From Clostridium sp031626875 (lineage in GTDB: Bacteria; Bacillota; Clostridia; Clostridiales; Clostridiaceae): DNA of 64,000 nt. The first letter of the stretch is position 1; each line of letters starts with the position of its first letter. This document shows positions 51,014 through 59,124 of the stretch, piece by piece. The stretch is taken from the NCBI RefSeq assembly GCF_031626875.1, contig NZ_JANDMF010000005.1, positions 1 to 64,000 on the forward strand, read 5' to 3'. The notes below the pieces were generated by a model. The model did no database searches. It saw nothing but the letters and a program-made list of their open reading frames with translations, and was not told the DNA's origin. Position numbers and translations under genes: made by a program.

Positions 51014-51036
51014 AATCCCGCGAAATTTGCGGGATT
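51014..51036 (-). terminator. Terminator of acpP
   Basis: AATCCCGC (51014-51021) pairs perfectly with GCGGGATT (51029-51036) around a 7-nt loop. TTTAATTTTG follows on the minus strand. It lies 3 bp after the acpP stop. Confidence 0.85.
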
Positions 51037-51039
51037 AAA

Positions 51040-51270
51040 TTATTCCTCGTGATGTGCTTTAACGTAGTTTACTACGTCTCCAACTGTTTTAAAACCTTCT
51101 ACATCTTCATCTGGAATTTCTAATTCTAATTCATCTTCTAAAGCCATTATAAGTTCAACAATATCTAATGAATCTGCATTTAAGTCATCTATAAATGATG
51201 AATCTAAAGTGATATCTTCAGCATCCACGCTTAATTTATCAGCTATAATCTCTTGTATTTTTTCAAACAT
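51040..51270 (-). CDS. acpP: Acyl carrier protein
   Basis: ACP carries acyl chains in fatty acid and phospholipid synthesis on a phosphopantetheine arm. The 76-residue product is acidic with Ser34 in NADSLDIVELIMALE, the attachment site. The ATG at 51270 follows GGAGGTGA; the frame extends to 51369, but the extra part overlaps plsX and has no SD. It has its own promoter (51301-51329) and terminator, and lies next to plsX, which uses acyl-ACP. Confidence 0.98.
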   Translation of the reverse strand: MFEKIQEIIADKLSVDAEDITLDSSFIDDLNADSLDIVELIMALEDELELEIPDEDVEGFKTVGDVVNYVKAHHEE

Positions 51271-51300
51271 TACCTTCACCTCCAAAGTCCTTTCATTTAG

Positions 51301-51329
51301 ATAATAGTATATATCAATATATTCGTCAA
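51301..51329 (-). promoter_or_regulatory. SigA promoter of acpP
   Basis: Minus strand: TTGACG (51324-51329), a 17-bp spacer and TATTAT (51301-51306). It lets acpP be made in excess of the upstream lipid genes. Confidence 0.65.
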
Positions 51330-51352
51330 TATGACTTTTCAAAAATAAGAGA

Positions 51353-52351
51353 TTATTTTTCCTTATCAAATTCTAATTTAATTTTATCTAGTATCTTTCT
51401 TTCACTAAATATCTTTGTTTGTTTTATAGCGTTTTTAAAAGCCTTACCATCTGAACTTCCATGTGCCTTAATACATATACCATCAACACCTAAAAATGGA
51501 GCTCCTCCAACTTCTTTATAGTCAAACTTAACCATAAGCTTTTTAAACACAGGCTTCAAAAGTGCTGCTCCTATTTTCGAAATCAATGGTGAAGCATAAA
51601 TTTCATCCTTTATCATTCCTAGTAAAGTCGAAGCACAACCTTCATACATCTTTAAAACCGTATTACCCACAAAACCATCTGCTACTAAAACATTCACATC
51701 TCCCTTAGGAATTTCCCTAGGCTCTACATTACCCACAAAATTTAAATTTTCTTCTTTTAAAAGTTTATAAGTATTTTTTGTTAGATCATTTCCTTTTTCT
51801 TCTTCAGCTCCTATGTTAACAAGCCCAACTGAAACGTTTTTATTATCAAACATAGTTTCATAATAAATTTTTCCCATATGTGCAAACTGAACAAGATAAC
51901 TTGGTTTACAATCAACATTAGCCCCAACATCCACAACCATAAAATGTCCATTTCTTCCTGGCATTATTGGAGCTAAAGCTGGTCTTTCTACCCCTTTAAT
52001 TCTTCCAATAACAAATGTACATCCAGCTAAAAATGCACCAGTGCTACCTGCTGAAATGACCGCTTCACATTCTCCTGACTTAACTAAGTTTAAAGCTTTA
52101 ACAATGCTAGAGTCTTTCTTCTTTCTAAGTGCCATTACAGGATGTTCATTAGGTGAAATTACTTCTGTAGCGTCAACTACTTTTATTCTTTCTTTTGGAT
52201 AATTATATTTTGAAAGCTCTGCTTCAATTTTATCTTTTGGACCAGTAATATACATTTCTATATTACTATAATCCTTTATCGCTTGCACCACTCCATCTAC
52301 TACAGCCTGTGGTGCATGATCTCCACCCATACCATCTATAGCTATTTTCAT
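51353..52351 (-). CDS. plsX: Phosphate acyltransferase PlsX
   Basis: PlsX converts acyl-ACP to acyl-phosphate, the donor for PlsY in phosphatidic acid synthesis. The 332-residue product begins IAIDGMGGDHAPQAVVDG, with ISAGSTGAFLAG near residue 100 and a C-terminal GGAPFLGVDGICIKAHGSSD. A GGAGAGA-type SD precedes the ATG. It lies between rpmF and acpP, the conserved yceD-rpmF-plsX order. No fapR gene is seen here, unlike Bacillus. Confidence 0.98.
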   Translation of the reverse strand: MKIAIDGMGGDHAPQAVVDGVVQAIKDYSNIEMYITGPKDKIEAELSKYNYPKERIKVVDATEVISPNEHPVMALRKKKDSSIVKALNLVKSGECEAVISAGSTGAFLAGCTFVIGRIKGVERPALAPIMPGRNGHFMVVDVGANVDCKPSYLVQFAHMGKIYYETMFDNKNVSVGLVNIGAEEEKGNDLTKNTYKLLKEENLNFVGNVEPREIPKGDVNVLVADGFVGNTVLKMYEGCASTLLGMIKDEIYASPLISKIGAALLKPVFKKLMVKFDYKEVGGAPFLGVDGICIKAHGSSDGKAFKNAIKQTKIFSERKILDKIKLEFDKEK

Positions 52352-52382
52352 AGTATTCTCTCCTTTTTTTATATATAAAAGA

Positions 52383-52406
52383 AAAGAAAGTCATAAGACT
52401 TTCTTT
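52383..52406 (-). terminator. Terminator-like hairpin after rpmF
   Basis: AAAGAAAGTC (52383-52392) pairs with GACTTTCTTT (52397-52406) around a 4-nt loop, and TCTTTTATAT follows on the minus strand. It begins at the rpmF stop codon and would limit readthrough into plsX. Confidence 0.7.
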
Positions 52407-52587
52407 ATTCTTCAGTAACTACTACTTCTTTACCTTTATAGTAACCACAATTTTTACATACTCTATGAGCAAGTTTCATTTCGTGACATTGAGGACATTC
52501 AATTATACCAGGTATACTAGCTTTGAATGTTTGAGCTCTTCTTGAATCTCTTTTAGCTTTATATGTCTTTCTTGCTGGATTTCCCAT
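52405..52587 (-). CDS. rpmF: Large ribosomal subunit protein bL32
   Basis: bL32 is a small protein of the 50S subunit. The 60-residue product starts GNPARKTYKAKRDSRRAQTF and carries a four-cysteine zinc ribbon (CPQC and CKNC), the zinc-binding form of bL32. GGAGGTG precedes the ATG. It starts 2 bp after yceD, the near-universal arrangement. Confidence 0.98.
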   Translation of the reverse strand: MGNPARKTYKAKRDSRRAQTFKASIPGIIECPQCHEMKLAHRVCKNCGYYKGKEVVVTEE

Positions 52588-52589
52588 GC

Positions 52590-53099
52590 TTACACCTCCT
52601 TATTATCAAACAACGCTCTTAAGCCTTCAAGCCTAGGATCATAATCATCGTTATTGCAGTTGCATGTTTCTCTATTTAAGTTAACACCACAACTTTGACA
52701 AAGTCCTTTGCAATCTTCCCTGCAAAGTCTTTTTATAGGCAAGGTTGAAATAATTGAAGACTCAACTATTTCTCTGATGTCTAAGACATCATCATCTACA
52801 AATGTCACATCCTCTTCATCAAAAAGATTCGCATCAATTGTAAACCTTTCTTCTATATCAATATCTACTGGATAGATAAAGGCCTCTAAGCATCTAGAAC
52901 AAATAAGTTCCAATTCACTTTTCATATGAGCTTTTATAACTACTATTTCATTATCAGAAGTTGCTTCACCAGTAACCTCTACATCTGAAACAGGTTTAAT
53001 CTTGTCTCCTTCAAAATAAAAAGGCTCAAGGCTAAACTTATAGGAAATACTTTTTTTTCTTTCTCTTTTAGATATTAAGTCTGAAAATTGTATCTTCAT
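52590..53099 (-). CDS. yceD: DUF177 protein YceD
   Basis: YceD-family proteins are linked to rpmF throughout bacteria, and in plants a relative is needed for 23S rRNA accumulation, so a 50S assembly role is likely. The 169-residue product has ICSRCLEAF with two cysteines, an acidic middle (EEDVTFVDDDVLDIREIVESS), and a C-terminal cysteine cluster (CREDCKGLCQSCG, then CNC). Its ATG at 53099 has no good SD of its own; it overlaps by ATGA the stop of an 8-codon ORF (53096-53122) that has a strong SD. Confidence 0.93.
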   Translation of the reverse strand: MKIQFSDLISKRERKKSISYKFSLEPFYFEGDKIKPVSDVEVTGEATSDNEIVVIKAHMKSELELICSRCLEAFIYPVDIDIEERFTIDANLFDEEDVTFVDDDVLDIREIVESSIISTLPIKRLCREDCKGLCQSCGVNLNRETCNCNNDDYDPRLEGLRALFDNKEV

Positions 53100-53122
53100 A
53101 AAAACTGCTCTTCTAAGAGCAT
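53096..53122 (-). CDS. 8-codon leader ORF coupled to yceD
   Basis: An ATG at 53122 with AAGGAG 5 nt upstream opens an 8-codon frame (MLLEEQFL) whose TGA stop overlaps the yceD ATG (ATGA). Its codons lie over a small inverted repeat, GCTCT/AGAGC. The strong SD and 4-nt overlap suggest ribosomes initiate here and re-initiate on yceD. It may be only a device for coupling, not a functional peptide. Confidence 0.55.
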   Translation of the reverse strand: MLLEEQFL

Positions 53123-53164
53123 TTTCACTCCTTAGCTAAAATATTTACTGAATAAACACAATTC

Positions 53165-53193
53165 ATTATATAAAGCAGCGCGAAAAAAGTCAA
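53165..53193 (-). promoter_or_regulatory. SigA promoter of the yceD-rpmF-plsX operon
   Basis: Minus strand: TTGACT (53188-53193), a 17-bp spacer and consensus TATAAT (53165-53170). The -35 box also forms half of a short terminator-like fold (AAGTC, 3 nt, GACTT, then T residues) at the end of ackA. Confidence 0.75.
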
Positions 53194-53197
53194 GGAC

Positions 53198-54394
53198 TTA
53201 TTTTAACAAATCTACTGTTTCTTTAGCTATCATCAATTCTTCATTAGTTGGAATTACATAAACTTTTACTTTAGAATCATCTGTTGTAATAAGTGCTGTT
53301 TCTCCCATTACATTGTTTCTTTCAGCATCTAACTTAATTCCTAAATATTCAAATCCCTCTAAAATATCTCTTCTTGTTTCAAAAGAATTTTCTCCTACTC
53401 CTGCAGTAAATACTATTACATCTACTCCACCCATAGCAGCTGAATATGCACCTATTTTAGTTTTTATACTATAAGTATACATATCTATAGCAAGCTGAGC
53501 TCTCTTATCTCCTTTTTTATATGCAGCGTCCTTTATATCTCTCATATCTGAACTCTTTTCTGTAATTCCAAGAAGTCCTGATTTCTTATTTAAAATTTCA
53601 TTAACTTCATCTATAGAATAACCAAGTTCATTAACTAAATATATTACTATTGCAGGATCTATACTTCCTGATCTAGTTCCCATGATTACGCCATCAAGTG
53701 GAGTAAATCCCATTGTTGTATCTATAGACTTTCCACCTTTTACAGCAGCTATACTAGCTCCAGCACCTATATGACATGTAATTATTTTTAAATCTTCAAT
53801 ATTTTCACCCATAACTTCTGCTACTTTTCTAGATACATACTTATGGCTTGTACCATGGAATCCATATTTTCTTATTGCATGCTTTTCATATAATTCATAT
53901 GGCAAAGCATAAAGAAATGCTTTTTCTGGCATTGTTCCATGGAAAGCAGTATCAAAAACTACAGTCATAGGTACATTAGGCATTAATGCTTTACAAGCTT
54001 CTATACCAATTATATTAGGTCTATTATGCAAAGGTGCTAGCTTAACACACTCTTCCAAATAAGCCATAACTTCATCTGTAACTAACACAGATTCTGAATA
54101 CTTTTCTCCACCATGAACAACTCTATGTCCAACAGCAGATATTTCATCCATAGATTTCATAACATTATGTTCTTCACAGACCAAAGCATTTAACACGTGT
54201 TGAATAGCATCTTTATGGTCTCCCATAGGTGTTTTAACAATATATTTATCTTTCCCACTAACTTTTTGAGTAAGAATTGATCCTTCAATTCCTATTCTTT
54301 CAACTAATCCTTGAGCAAGTAATCCTTCATTGCTCATATCAATAAGCTGATATTTTAATGAAGAACTCCCGCAATTTATTACTAAAACTTTCAT
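53198..54394 (-). CDS. ackA: Acetate kinase
   Basis: AckA makes ATP and acetate from acetyl phosphate, the main energy-yielding end step of acetate fermentation. The 398-residue product has the ASKHA-fold motifs VLVINCGSSSLKYQL, GHRVVHGGEKYSE (active-site Arg), VFDTAFHGTMP and HIGAGASIAAV. AAGGGGGAG precedes the ATG. It follows pta by 32 bp and the pair forms the acetyl-CoA to acetate pathway. Confidence 0.99.
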   Translation of the reverse strand: MKVLVINCGSSSLKYQLIDMSNEGLLAQGLVERIGIEGSILTQKVSGKDKYIVKTPMGDHKDAIQHVLNALVCEEHNVMKSMDEISAVGHRVVHGGEKYSESVLVTDEVMAYLEECVKLAPLHNRPNIIGIEACKALMPNVPMTVVFDTAFHGTMPEKAFLYALPYELYEKHAIRKYGFHGTSHKYVSRKVAEVMGENIEDLKIITCHIGAGASIAAVKGGKSIDTTMGFTPLDGVIMGTRSGSIDPAIVIYLVNELGYSIDEVNEILNKKSGLLGITEKSSDMRDIKDAAYKKGDKRAQLAIDMYTYSIKTKIGAYSAAMGGVDVIVFTAGVGENSFETRRDILEGFEYLGIKLDAERNNVMGETALITTDDSKVKVYVIPTNEELMIAKETVDLLK

Positions 54395-54426
54395 TTGTAA
54401 CTCCCCCTTTTTAAGTTTTTTATCAT

Positions 54427-55428
54427 TTACTTTGTACTTTGTGCTTGAACTGCTGTAATAGCTACAACTTTAACTATATCTTCTGAACTACAGCCTCTTG
54501 ATAAGTCATTTATAGGTTTTGCAAATCCTTGACAAATTGGTCCAATTGCCTCTGCGTTTGCAAATCTTTGCACTAATTTATATCCAATATTTCCTGCTTG
54601 TAAATCTGGAAATACTAAAACGTTCGCTTTACCAGCAACCTTACTATTTGGAGCTTTTTGATCCGCTACTTTTTTAACTATAGCTGCATCTAATTGTAAT
54701 TCCCCATCTATTAATAAATCTGGTCTTAATTCTTTAGCCTTTTCTGTTGCATTTCTAACTTTATTAACTAAATCACCATCAGCACTTCCCATAGTTGAGA
54801 ATGATAACATTGCAACTTTTGGATCAACATTACATAAATTTTTAGCTGTTTCTGCTGTTGCAATAGCTATAGCTGCTAATTGGTCTTCATTTGGATTTGG
54901 ATTAACTGCACAATCGGAGAATAATAACATCCCCTCTTCACCATAGTTTGATCCTGGTACCATCATTATAAAGAAACTTGATACAACCGAAACACCTGGT
55001 GCTGTCTTAATTATTTGAAGTCCTGGTCTTAAAAGATCTCCAGTTGTGTGAACAGCACCTGATACCATTCCATCAGCATCATCAAGTTTTACCATCATTG
55101 TTCCAAAATATAATGGATCTCTAACTATTTTTTCTGCTTTTTCAATAGTCATTCCTTTATTTTTTCTTAATTCATAAAAGCTTTCAATATAAGCTTGTAA
55201 TCTTTCTGATTTTTCTGGGTTAACGATTTCTATTCCGTTTAAGTCTACCCCTAAACCTTTAGCTTTATTTAATATTTCTTCATCATTACCTACTAATACA
55301 GGATATGCAAAACCCTCCGCTTGAATTTGTTCTGCAGCTGCAATTGTTCTTTCTTCATTTCCTTCTGGAAGTACTATTCTTTTTTTATTAGATTTTGCTA
55401 CCTGGAAAATCTTATTCATAAGTTCCAT
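54427..55428 (-). CDS. pta: Phosphate acetyltransferase
   Basis: Pta converts acetyl-CoA and phosphate to acetyl phosphate and CoA. The 333-residue product is the short, single-domain form, with IVLPEGNEERT at the N-terminus, GMVSGAVHTTGDLLRPGLQI in the middle and NVLVFPDLQAGNIGYKLVQR near the C-terminus. AAGGAG precedes the ATG. It has its own promoter (55467-55496) and heads pta-ackA. It diverges from tmcAL, whose enzyme uses acetate. Confidence 0.99.
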   Translation of the reverse strand: MELMNKIFQVAKSNKKRIVLPEGNEERTIAAAEQIQAEGFAYPVLVGNDEEILNKAKGLGVDLNGIEIVNPEKSERLQAYIESFYELRKNKGMTIEKAEKIVRDPLYFGTMMVKLDDADGMVSGAVHTTGDLLRPGLQIIKTAPGVSVVSSFFIMMVPGSNYGEEGMLLFSDCAVNPNPNEDQLAAIAIATAETAKNLCNVDPKVAMLSFSTMGSADGDLVNKVRNATEKAKELRPDLLIDGELQLDAAIVKKVADQKAPNSKVAGKANVLVFPDLQAGNIGYKLVQRFANAEAIGPICQGFAKPINDLSRGCSSEDIVKVVAITAVQAQSTK

Positions 55429-55466
55429 AGTAATTCTCCTTTCAAAACTCTTTATCTGATACTACT

Positions 55467-55496
55467 ACTATACTCCTAAGAGAAGAATAATTTCAA
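55467..55496 (-). promoter_or_regulatory. Promoter of pta-ackA
   Basis: Minus strand: TTGAAA (55491-55496), an 18-bp spacer and TATAGT (55467-55472). A 7-bp inverted repeat (55482-55488 with 55503-55509) flanks the -35 box and could be an operator. Confidence 0.55.
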
Positions 55497-55584
55497 CATA
55501 AAATTCTTCAAAATCCCCTATTTTACTAAAGTCTTTAGATTTTTAATTATCTTAATTGTCAGATAACGTTTATTTATTAACAAG

Positions 55585-55614
55585 CAATTCTAAATATTTT
55601 TTATATGTTATAAT
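55585..55614 (+). promoter_or_regulatory. Extended -10 promoter of tmcAL
   Basis: Plus strand: TGTTATAAT (606-614 of the 55 kb block, hexamer 55609-55614), an extended -10. No good -35 is seen. The start codon is 34 nt downstream. Confidence 0.5.
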
Positions 55615-55647
55615 TACTATAAACTATTCTAAAGAAGGAGTTTATTT

Positions 55648-56853
55648 ATGGAAATTACAGGAATAATAACTGAATATAATCCATTCCATCTTGGACATCA
55701 GCATCATCTTGAAATGGCTAAAAAAGATACCAATTGTGATGGAGTCATTTGCATAATGAGTGGCAATTTTATGCAAAGAGGAATTCCAGCTATAACTGAT
55801 AAATGGACTAGAGCTAAAATGGCTGTAGAAAATGGTACTGACCTTGTAATTGAGTTACCTTTAGTTTATTCTATTTCATCAGCTGAATCCTTTGCAGAGG
55901 GAGCTGTTAAAATACTTAATAAAACTGGGGTTGTTAAACATATATATTTCGGAAGCGAACATGGAAAAATAGAGCAACTAAATCAAATTGCTTCTACCTT
56001 ATTAAATGAACCAGATAAATTTAAATCAGTCTTAAAACAAGAATTAAACAGAGGATTACCATTTCATACAGCTCGAAGTATGGCTCTTAGGGAGTTTTTA
56101 TCTGGTATTCCCTGTGATGAAATAATATCCAACTCAAATAATATATTAGCTATTGAATATATTAAAGCATTAAAAAAAATTAATAGTTCAATTATTCCAA
56201 AGACCTTAAAAAGAGCTGGTTCTAACTATAATGATACTGAAATCAAAACAGATTATCCATCTGCAACATCCATAAGAGCTTTTTTGAACACAACAAATGA
56301 TTTGTCAAAGCTAAAAACATCACTACCAAAAGCTAGTTATAAAGCTTTAGAGAACATTGTTAATAATAATTGTAAACTTGTTAGCGAGAATGATATTTTC
56401 CCATTTTTAAGGTATAAAATCCTCACCGAAGGTGAAAAGATTAACAAAGTTTTGGGGGTAAAAGAAGGTATTGATAATAAAATTTTAAAAGAAATTTTAA
56501 ATGCAAAAAATTTAAATGATTTAATTTTAAGGATAAAAAGTAAAAGATATACATATACAAGGATTAGCAGAATATTAATTTCTTTCTTTATTGGTTTAGA
56601 AAATTATGATTGTACTGATTTAATTGAAGATGATACTAATTATATTAGACCATTAGCTTTTAATTCTGTAGGAAGTAAAATTTTAAAGGAAATTAAGAAA
56701 AAAAATGAAATTAATATAATAACAAAAATATCCAAAGAAATAATAGACACAAAATTAGAAACAGATTTATTAGGTACAAAGGCCTATTCAATACTAAATA
56801 ATTCTATTTCTCCATATGATGATTATTATAAAAGTCCAATATTTTTAAAGTAA
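55648..56853 (+). CDS. tmcAL: tRNA(Met) cytidine acetate ligase TmcAL
   Basis: TmcAL makes N4-acetylcytidine at the wobble base of elongator tRNA-Met using acetate and ATP, via acetyl-AMP. It corresponds to B. subtilis YlbM. The 401-residue product has the nucleotidyltransferase motif TEYNPFHLGH (8-17), then MSGNFMQRGIPAI and YFGSEHGKI, and a C-terminal tRNA-binding region. AAGGAG precedes the ATG. It is divergent from pta-ackA, which produces its substrate acetate. Confidence 0.95.
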   Translation: MEITGIITEYNPFHLGHQHHLEMAKKDTNCDGVICIMSGNFMQRGIPAITDKWTRAKMAVENGTDLVIELPLVYSISSAESFAEGAVKILNKTGVVKHIYFGSEHGKIEQLNQIASTLLNEPDKFKSVLKQELNRGLPFHTARSMALREFLSGIPCDEIISNSNNILAIEYIKALKKINSSIIPKTLKRAGSNYNDTEIKTDYPSATSIRAFLNTTNDLSKLKTSLPKASYKALENIVNNNCKLVSENDIFPFLRYKILTEGEKINKVLGVKEGIDNKILKEILNAKNLNDLILRIKSKRYTYTRISRILISFFIGLENYDCTDLIEDDTNYIRPLAFNSVGSKILKEIKKKNEINIITKISKEIIDTKLETDLLGTKAYSILNNSISPYDDYYKSPIFLK

Positions 56854-56907
56854 CTATAATATAATTACGTCATAAGAAATATAAATACTATGGATGGGAG
56901 TGATTTC

Positions 56908-58086
56908 ATGATTAGTATTATTTTCTTATGGCTTTTAATTATTATATTAATACCTATATTATTTAAACTACTAGACTTAAAAAGGAATTATACAATATCC
57001 TTTTTTATAAGTTTGTTAATTATTATTTTTTTCATAAATTTAGAAGAATCTATGAAATCTGCAATAGATGGATGCAAACTATGGTTTACATCTATCTTAC
57101 CAACTGTTCTTCCGTTCACTTTAATCTGCAATTTATTAATTGCTTATGATGGAATAGCTTTATACTCAAGATTTTTAGGTCCATTGTTTTGTAAGCCTTT
57201 AGGTCTTTCTAAAAATTGTTCTTTTCCTATCACTGCAAGCATCTTATGTGGATATCCCCTAGGCGCAAAATATTCATCTGATATTTATAATCTAGGATAT
57301 ATAGATAAAAAAGAATATACACGATTAATTAATATTGCTACAAACTGCAGTCCTTTATTTATTATAGGTCCAGTTGCAACAGTAATGCTCGGTAATATAA
57401 AACTTTCATATATACTTCTTATAGCAAACTACATTTCGCCAATTATAATAGGAATTTTAACAAAAAGGAAAAAATACTACTCAAAAGATACACTATCTAT
57501 AGCAAATTCTAGTAATAATAAAAATTTTGGTGAAATATTAAAAAACGCCTTAGACCAATCTATAAATACAACTATCTCAATCGGTGGATTTATAGTGATA
57601 TTCTCAATCATCATAGGAATTATAAAAAATAGTACTAGTTTAGGTCTATTTTTTAATTATATAGAATCACTAATACATATTCCTATAAATTCTTTATATT
57701 CTATATTTTTAGGTAGTATTGAAATAACAAATGGATGTAGCATAGTTGCCACATCCACTCTAATTCTTCCTATAAAATTAAGTATAATAAGTTTTCTTTG
57801 CTCATTTTCAGGATTATGTATAATAGCCCAAGCCAGTTCATTTATCAGCAAAGATAACATATCCATACTAAAGTATTCTTTACTAAAACTATTGCAGGGT
57901 ATTATTAGTTTTGCTATAACTTTTTTCACTTCTTTTTTGCTTTTGGGAAGTGTTAATGTATCTTCAATATCGCCATATATTAGAACCTCATTTACTACTT
58001 TTATTTATTTAGTTCCTGTAATACTTATATTTTTAATCTCTATTATTTTTAAAATAGTTAAGAAATTATTTTTTCATATCTCTTAA
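56908..58086 (+). CDS. ylbJ: Sporulation integral membrane protein YlbJ
   Basis: YlbJ is a polytopic nucleoside-recognition (Gate) family protein needed for full spore cortex in B. subtilis; its transported substrate is unknown. The 392-residue product has about ten hydrophobic segments and the family motifs AASILCGYPLGAKYSSD-like (here ITASILCGYPLGAKYS) and SIEITNGCSIVA. The ATG at 56908 follows GGGAGTG; a start at 56890 would contain that SD. Its 3' end overlaps the converging coiled-coil gene by 21 bp. I could not identify a SigE promoter. Confidence 0.93.
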   Translation: MISIIFLWLLIIILIPILFKLLDLKRNYTISFFISLLIIIFFINLEESMKSAIDGCKLWFTSILPTVLPFTLICNLLIAYDGIALYSRFLGPLFCKPLGLSKNCSFPITASILCGYPLGAKYSSDIYNLGYIDKKEYTRLINIATNCSPLFIIGPVATVMLGNIKLSYILLIANYISPIIIGILTKRKKYYSKDTLSIANSSNNKNFGEILKNALDQSINTTISIGGFIVIFSIIIGIIKNSTSLGLFFNYIESLIHIPINSLYSIFLGSIEITNGCSIVATSTLILPIKLSIISFLCSFSGLCIIAQASSFISKDNISILKYSLLKLLQGIISFAITFFTSFLLLGSVNVSSISPYIRTSFTTFIYLVPVILIFLISIIFKIVKKLFFHIS

Positions 58087-58611
58087 CTCTTTTATATTTT
58101 CTTTAATGGTAGAGCTAGTACTATTTAAGTTTTCATCAATTTTTCCTGCAACGCCTTCAAAACTTTCTTGAAGAGACTTAATTAGCTCTGCCTTTTTCTC
58201 TATAATTTCTTTATCTAAATCAGTTAGAATTTCATCACAATAATCTCTTGCTCCAAGCCTCATAGCTTTAGCTTCTCTTTTTGCAGCTGAAACTATTTCC
58301 TGAGCTCTTACTTTAGCTTCTCTAACAACATCATGATTTTCAATATTTTGTCTCATCATTTCCATTGTTTCTTTCTTTACAACTTCATATTCTTTTTTGG
58401 CTTCACCTATTATCCTGTCTTTTTCATTCATTACCCATTGAGCTTTTTTAAATTCATCTGGTAAATAATTTATTATTTGATCAATAACATCCATAAATTC
58501 TTTTCTATCTATCATAGTTTTTCCACTTATTGGAACCTTAGGAGAATTATCAATTAAATCCTGAAGGTATTCAAGTAATTCAACTATATTTACATCTATA
58601 GATTTCCCCAT
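58066..58611 (-). CDS. Coiled-coil protein, ATP-synthase subunit b/H-like
   Basis: I do not recognise a defined function. The 181-residue product is mostly helical: a short ordered N-terminal segment (IDVNIVELLEYLQDLID), then a long charged helix rich in Lys, Glu and Ala (about 65-175, with REAKVRAQEIVSAAKREAKA). This resembles the stalk subunits of ATP synthases or DivIVA-like proteins. No membrane helix is seen. GAGGTGG precedes the ATG. It is co-directional with coaD, rsmD and recG, and its stop lies inside the end of ylbJ. Confidence 0.8.
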   Translation of the reverse strand: MGKSIDVNIVELLEYLQDLIDNSPKVPISGKTMIDRKEFMDVIDQIINYLPDEFKKAQWVMNEKDRIIGEAKKEYEVVKKETMEMMRQNIENHDVVREAKVRAQEIVSAAKREAKAMRLGARDYCDEILTDLDKEIIEKKAELIKSLQESFEGVAGKIDENLNSTSSTIKENIKELRDMKK

Positions 58612-58630
58612 ACTACCACCTCACCCATTA

Positions 58631-59113
58631 TCATTTTACATTTATCTTCCTCATTAGATCTGGAATAATTCCTTTAGGAACTAATCCTTCAAGTGATGCT
58701 CCAAACTTTGCAACTTGCTTCACTGCTGATGAACTCACATAAGAATACTGAGCCGATGTCATCATAAACAAAGTTTCCACTTCAGGATTTAATTTATTAT
58801 TCATCAAAGCCATTTGAAATTCATATTCAAAATCTGAAAAAGCCCTTAGTCCTTTTAATATTACTCTTGAATTATATTTTTCCATCAAATCGATTAATAA
58901 ACCTTCAAAACTTACAACTTCTACATTAGGTAGATCTTTAGTAACTCTTTTTATAAGTTCAACTCTTTCTTCTATATTGAATAGTCCTTTTTTCTCAACA
59001 TTAACCAAAACACCAACAATTACTTTATCAAATGCCTTTGCTCCTCTTGTTATAATATCTAAGTGTCCTAATGTCACAGGATCAAAGCTTCCTGGATATA
59101 CTGCAATTTTCAT
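58631..59113 (-). CDS. coaD: Pantetheine-phosphate adenylyltransferase
   Basis: CoaD adenylates 4'-phosphopantetheine to dephospho-CoA. The 160-residue product has YPGSFDPVTLGHLDII (catalytic His17), RGLRAFSDFEYEFQMA-like (here GLRAFSDFEYEFQMA) and the adenylyl motif YSYVSSSAVK. The ATG at 59113 follows GGGAGGA; the in-frame start at 59143 overlaps rsmD. It is 11 bp after rsmD, a widespread pair. Confidence 0.98.
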   Translation of the reverse strand: MKIAVYPGSFDPVTLGHLDIITRGAKAFDKVIVGVLVNVEKKGLFNIEERVELIKRVTKDLPNVEVVSFEGLLIDLMEKYNSRVILKGLRAFSDFEYEFQMALMNNKLNPEVETLFMMTSAQYSYVSSSAVKQVAKFGASLEGLVPKGIIPDLMRKINVK

Positions 59114-59124
59114 TTTAATCCTCC

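Noticed and set aside
56854..56907. SigE promoter for ylbJ
   Set aside because: No pair of -35 and CATA-type -10 boxes at proper spacing was visible. ylbJ may be read from the tmcAL promoter.
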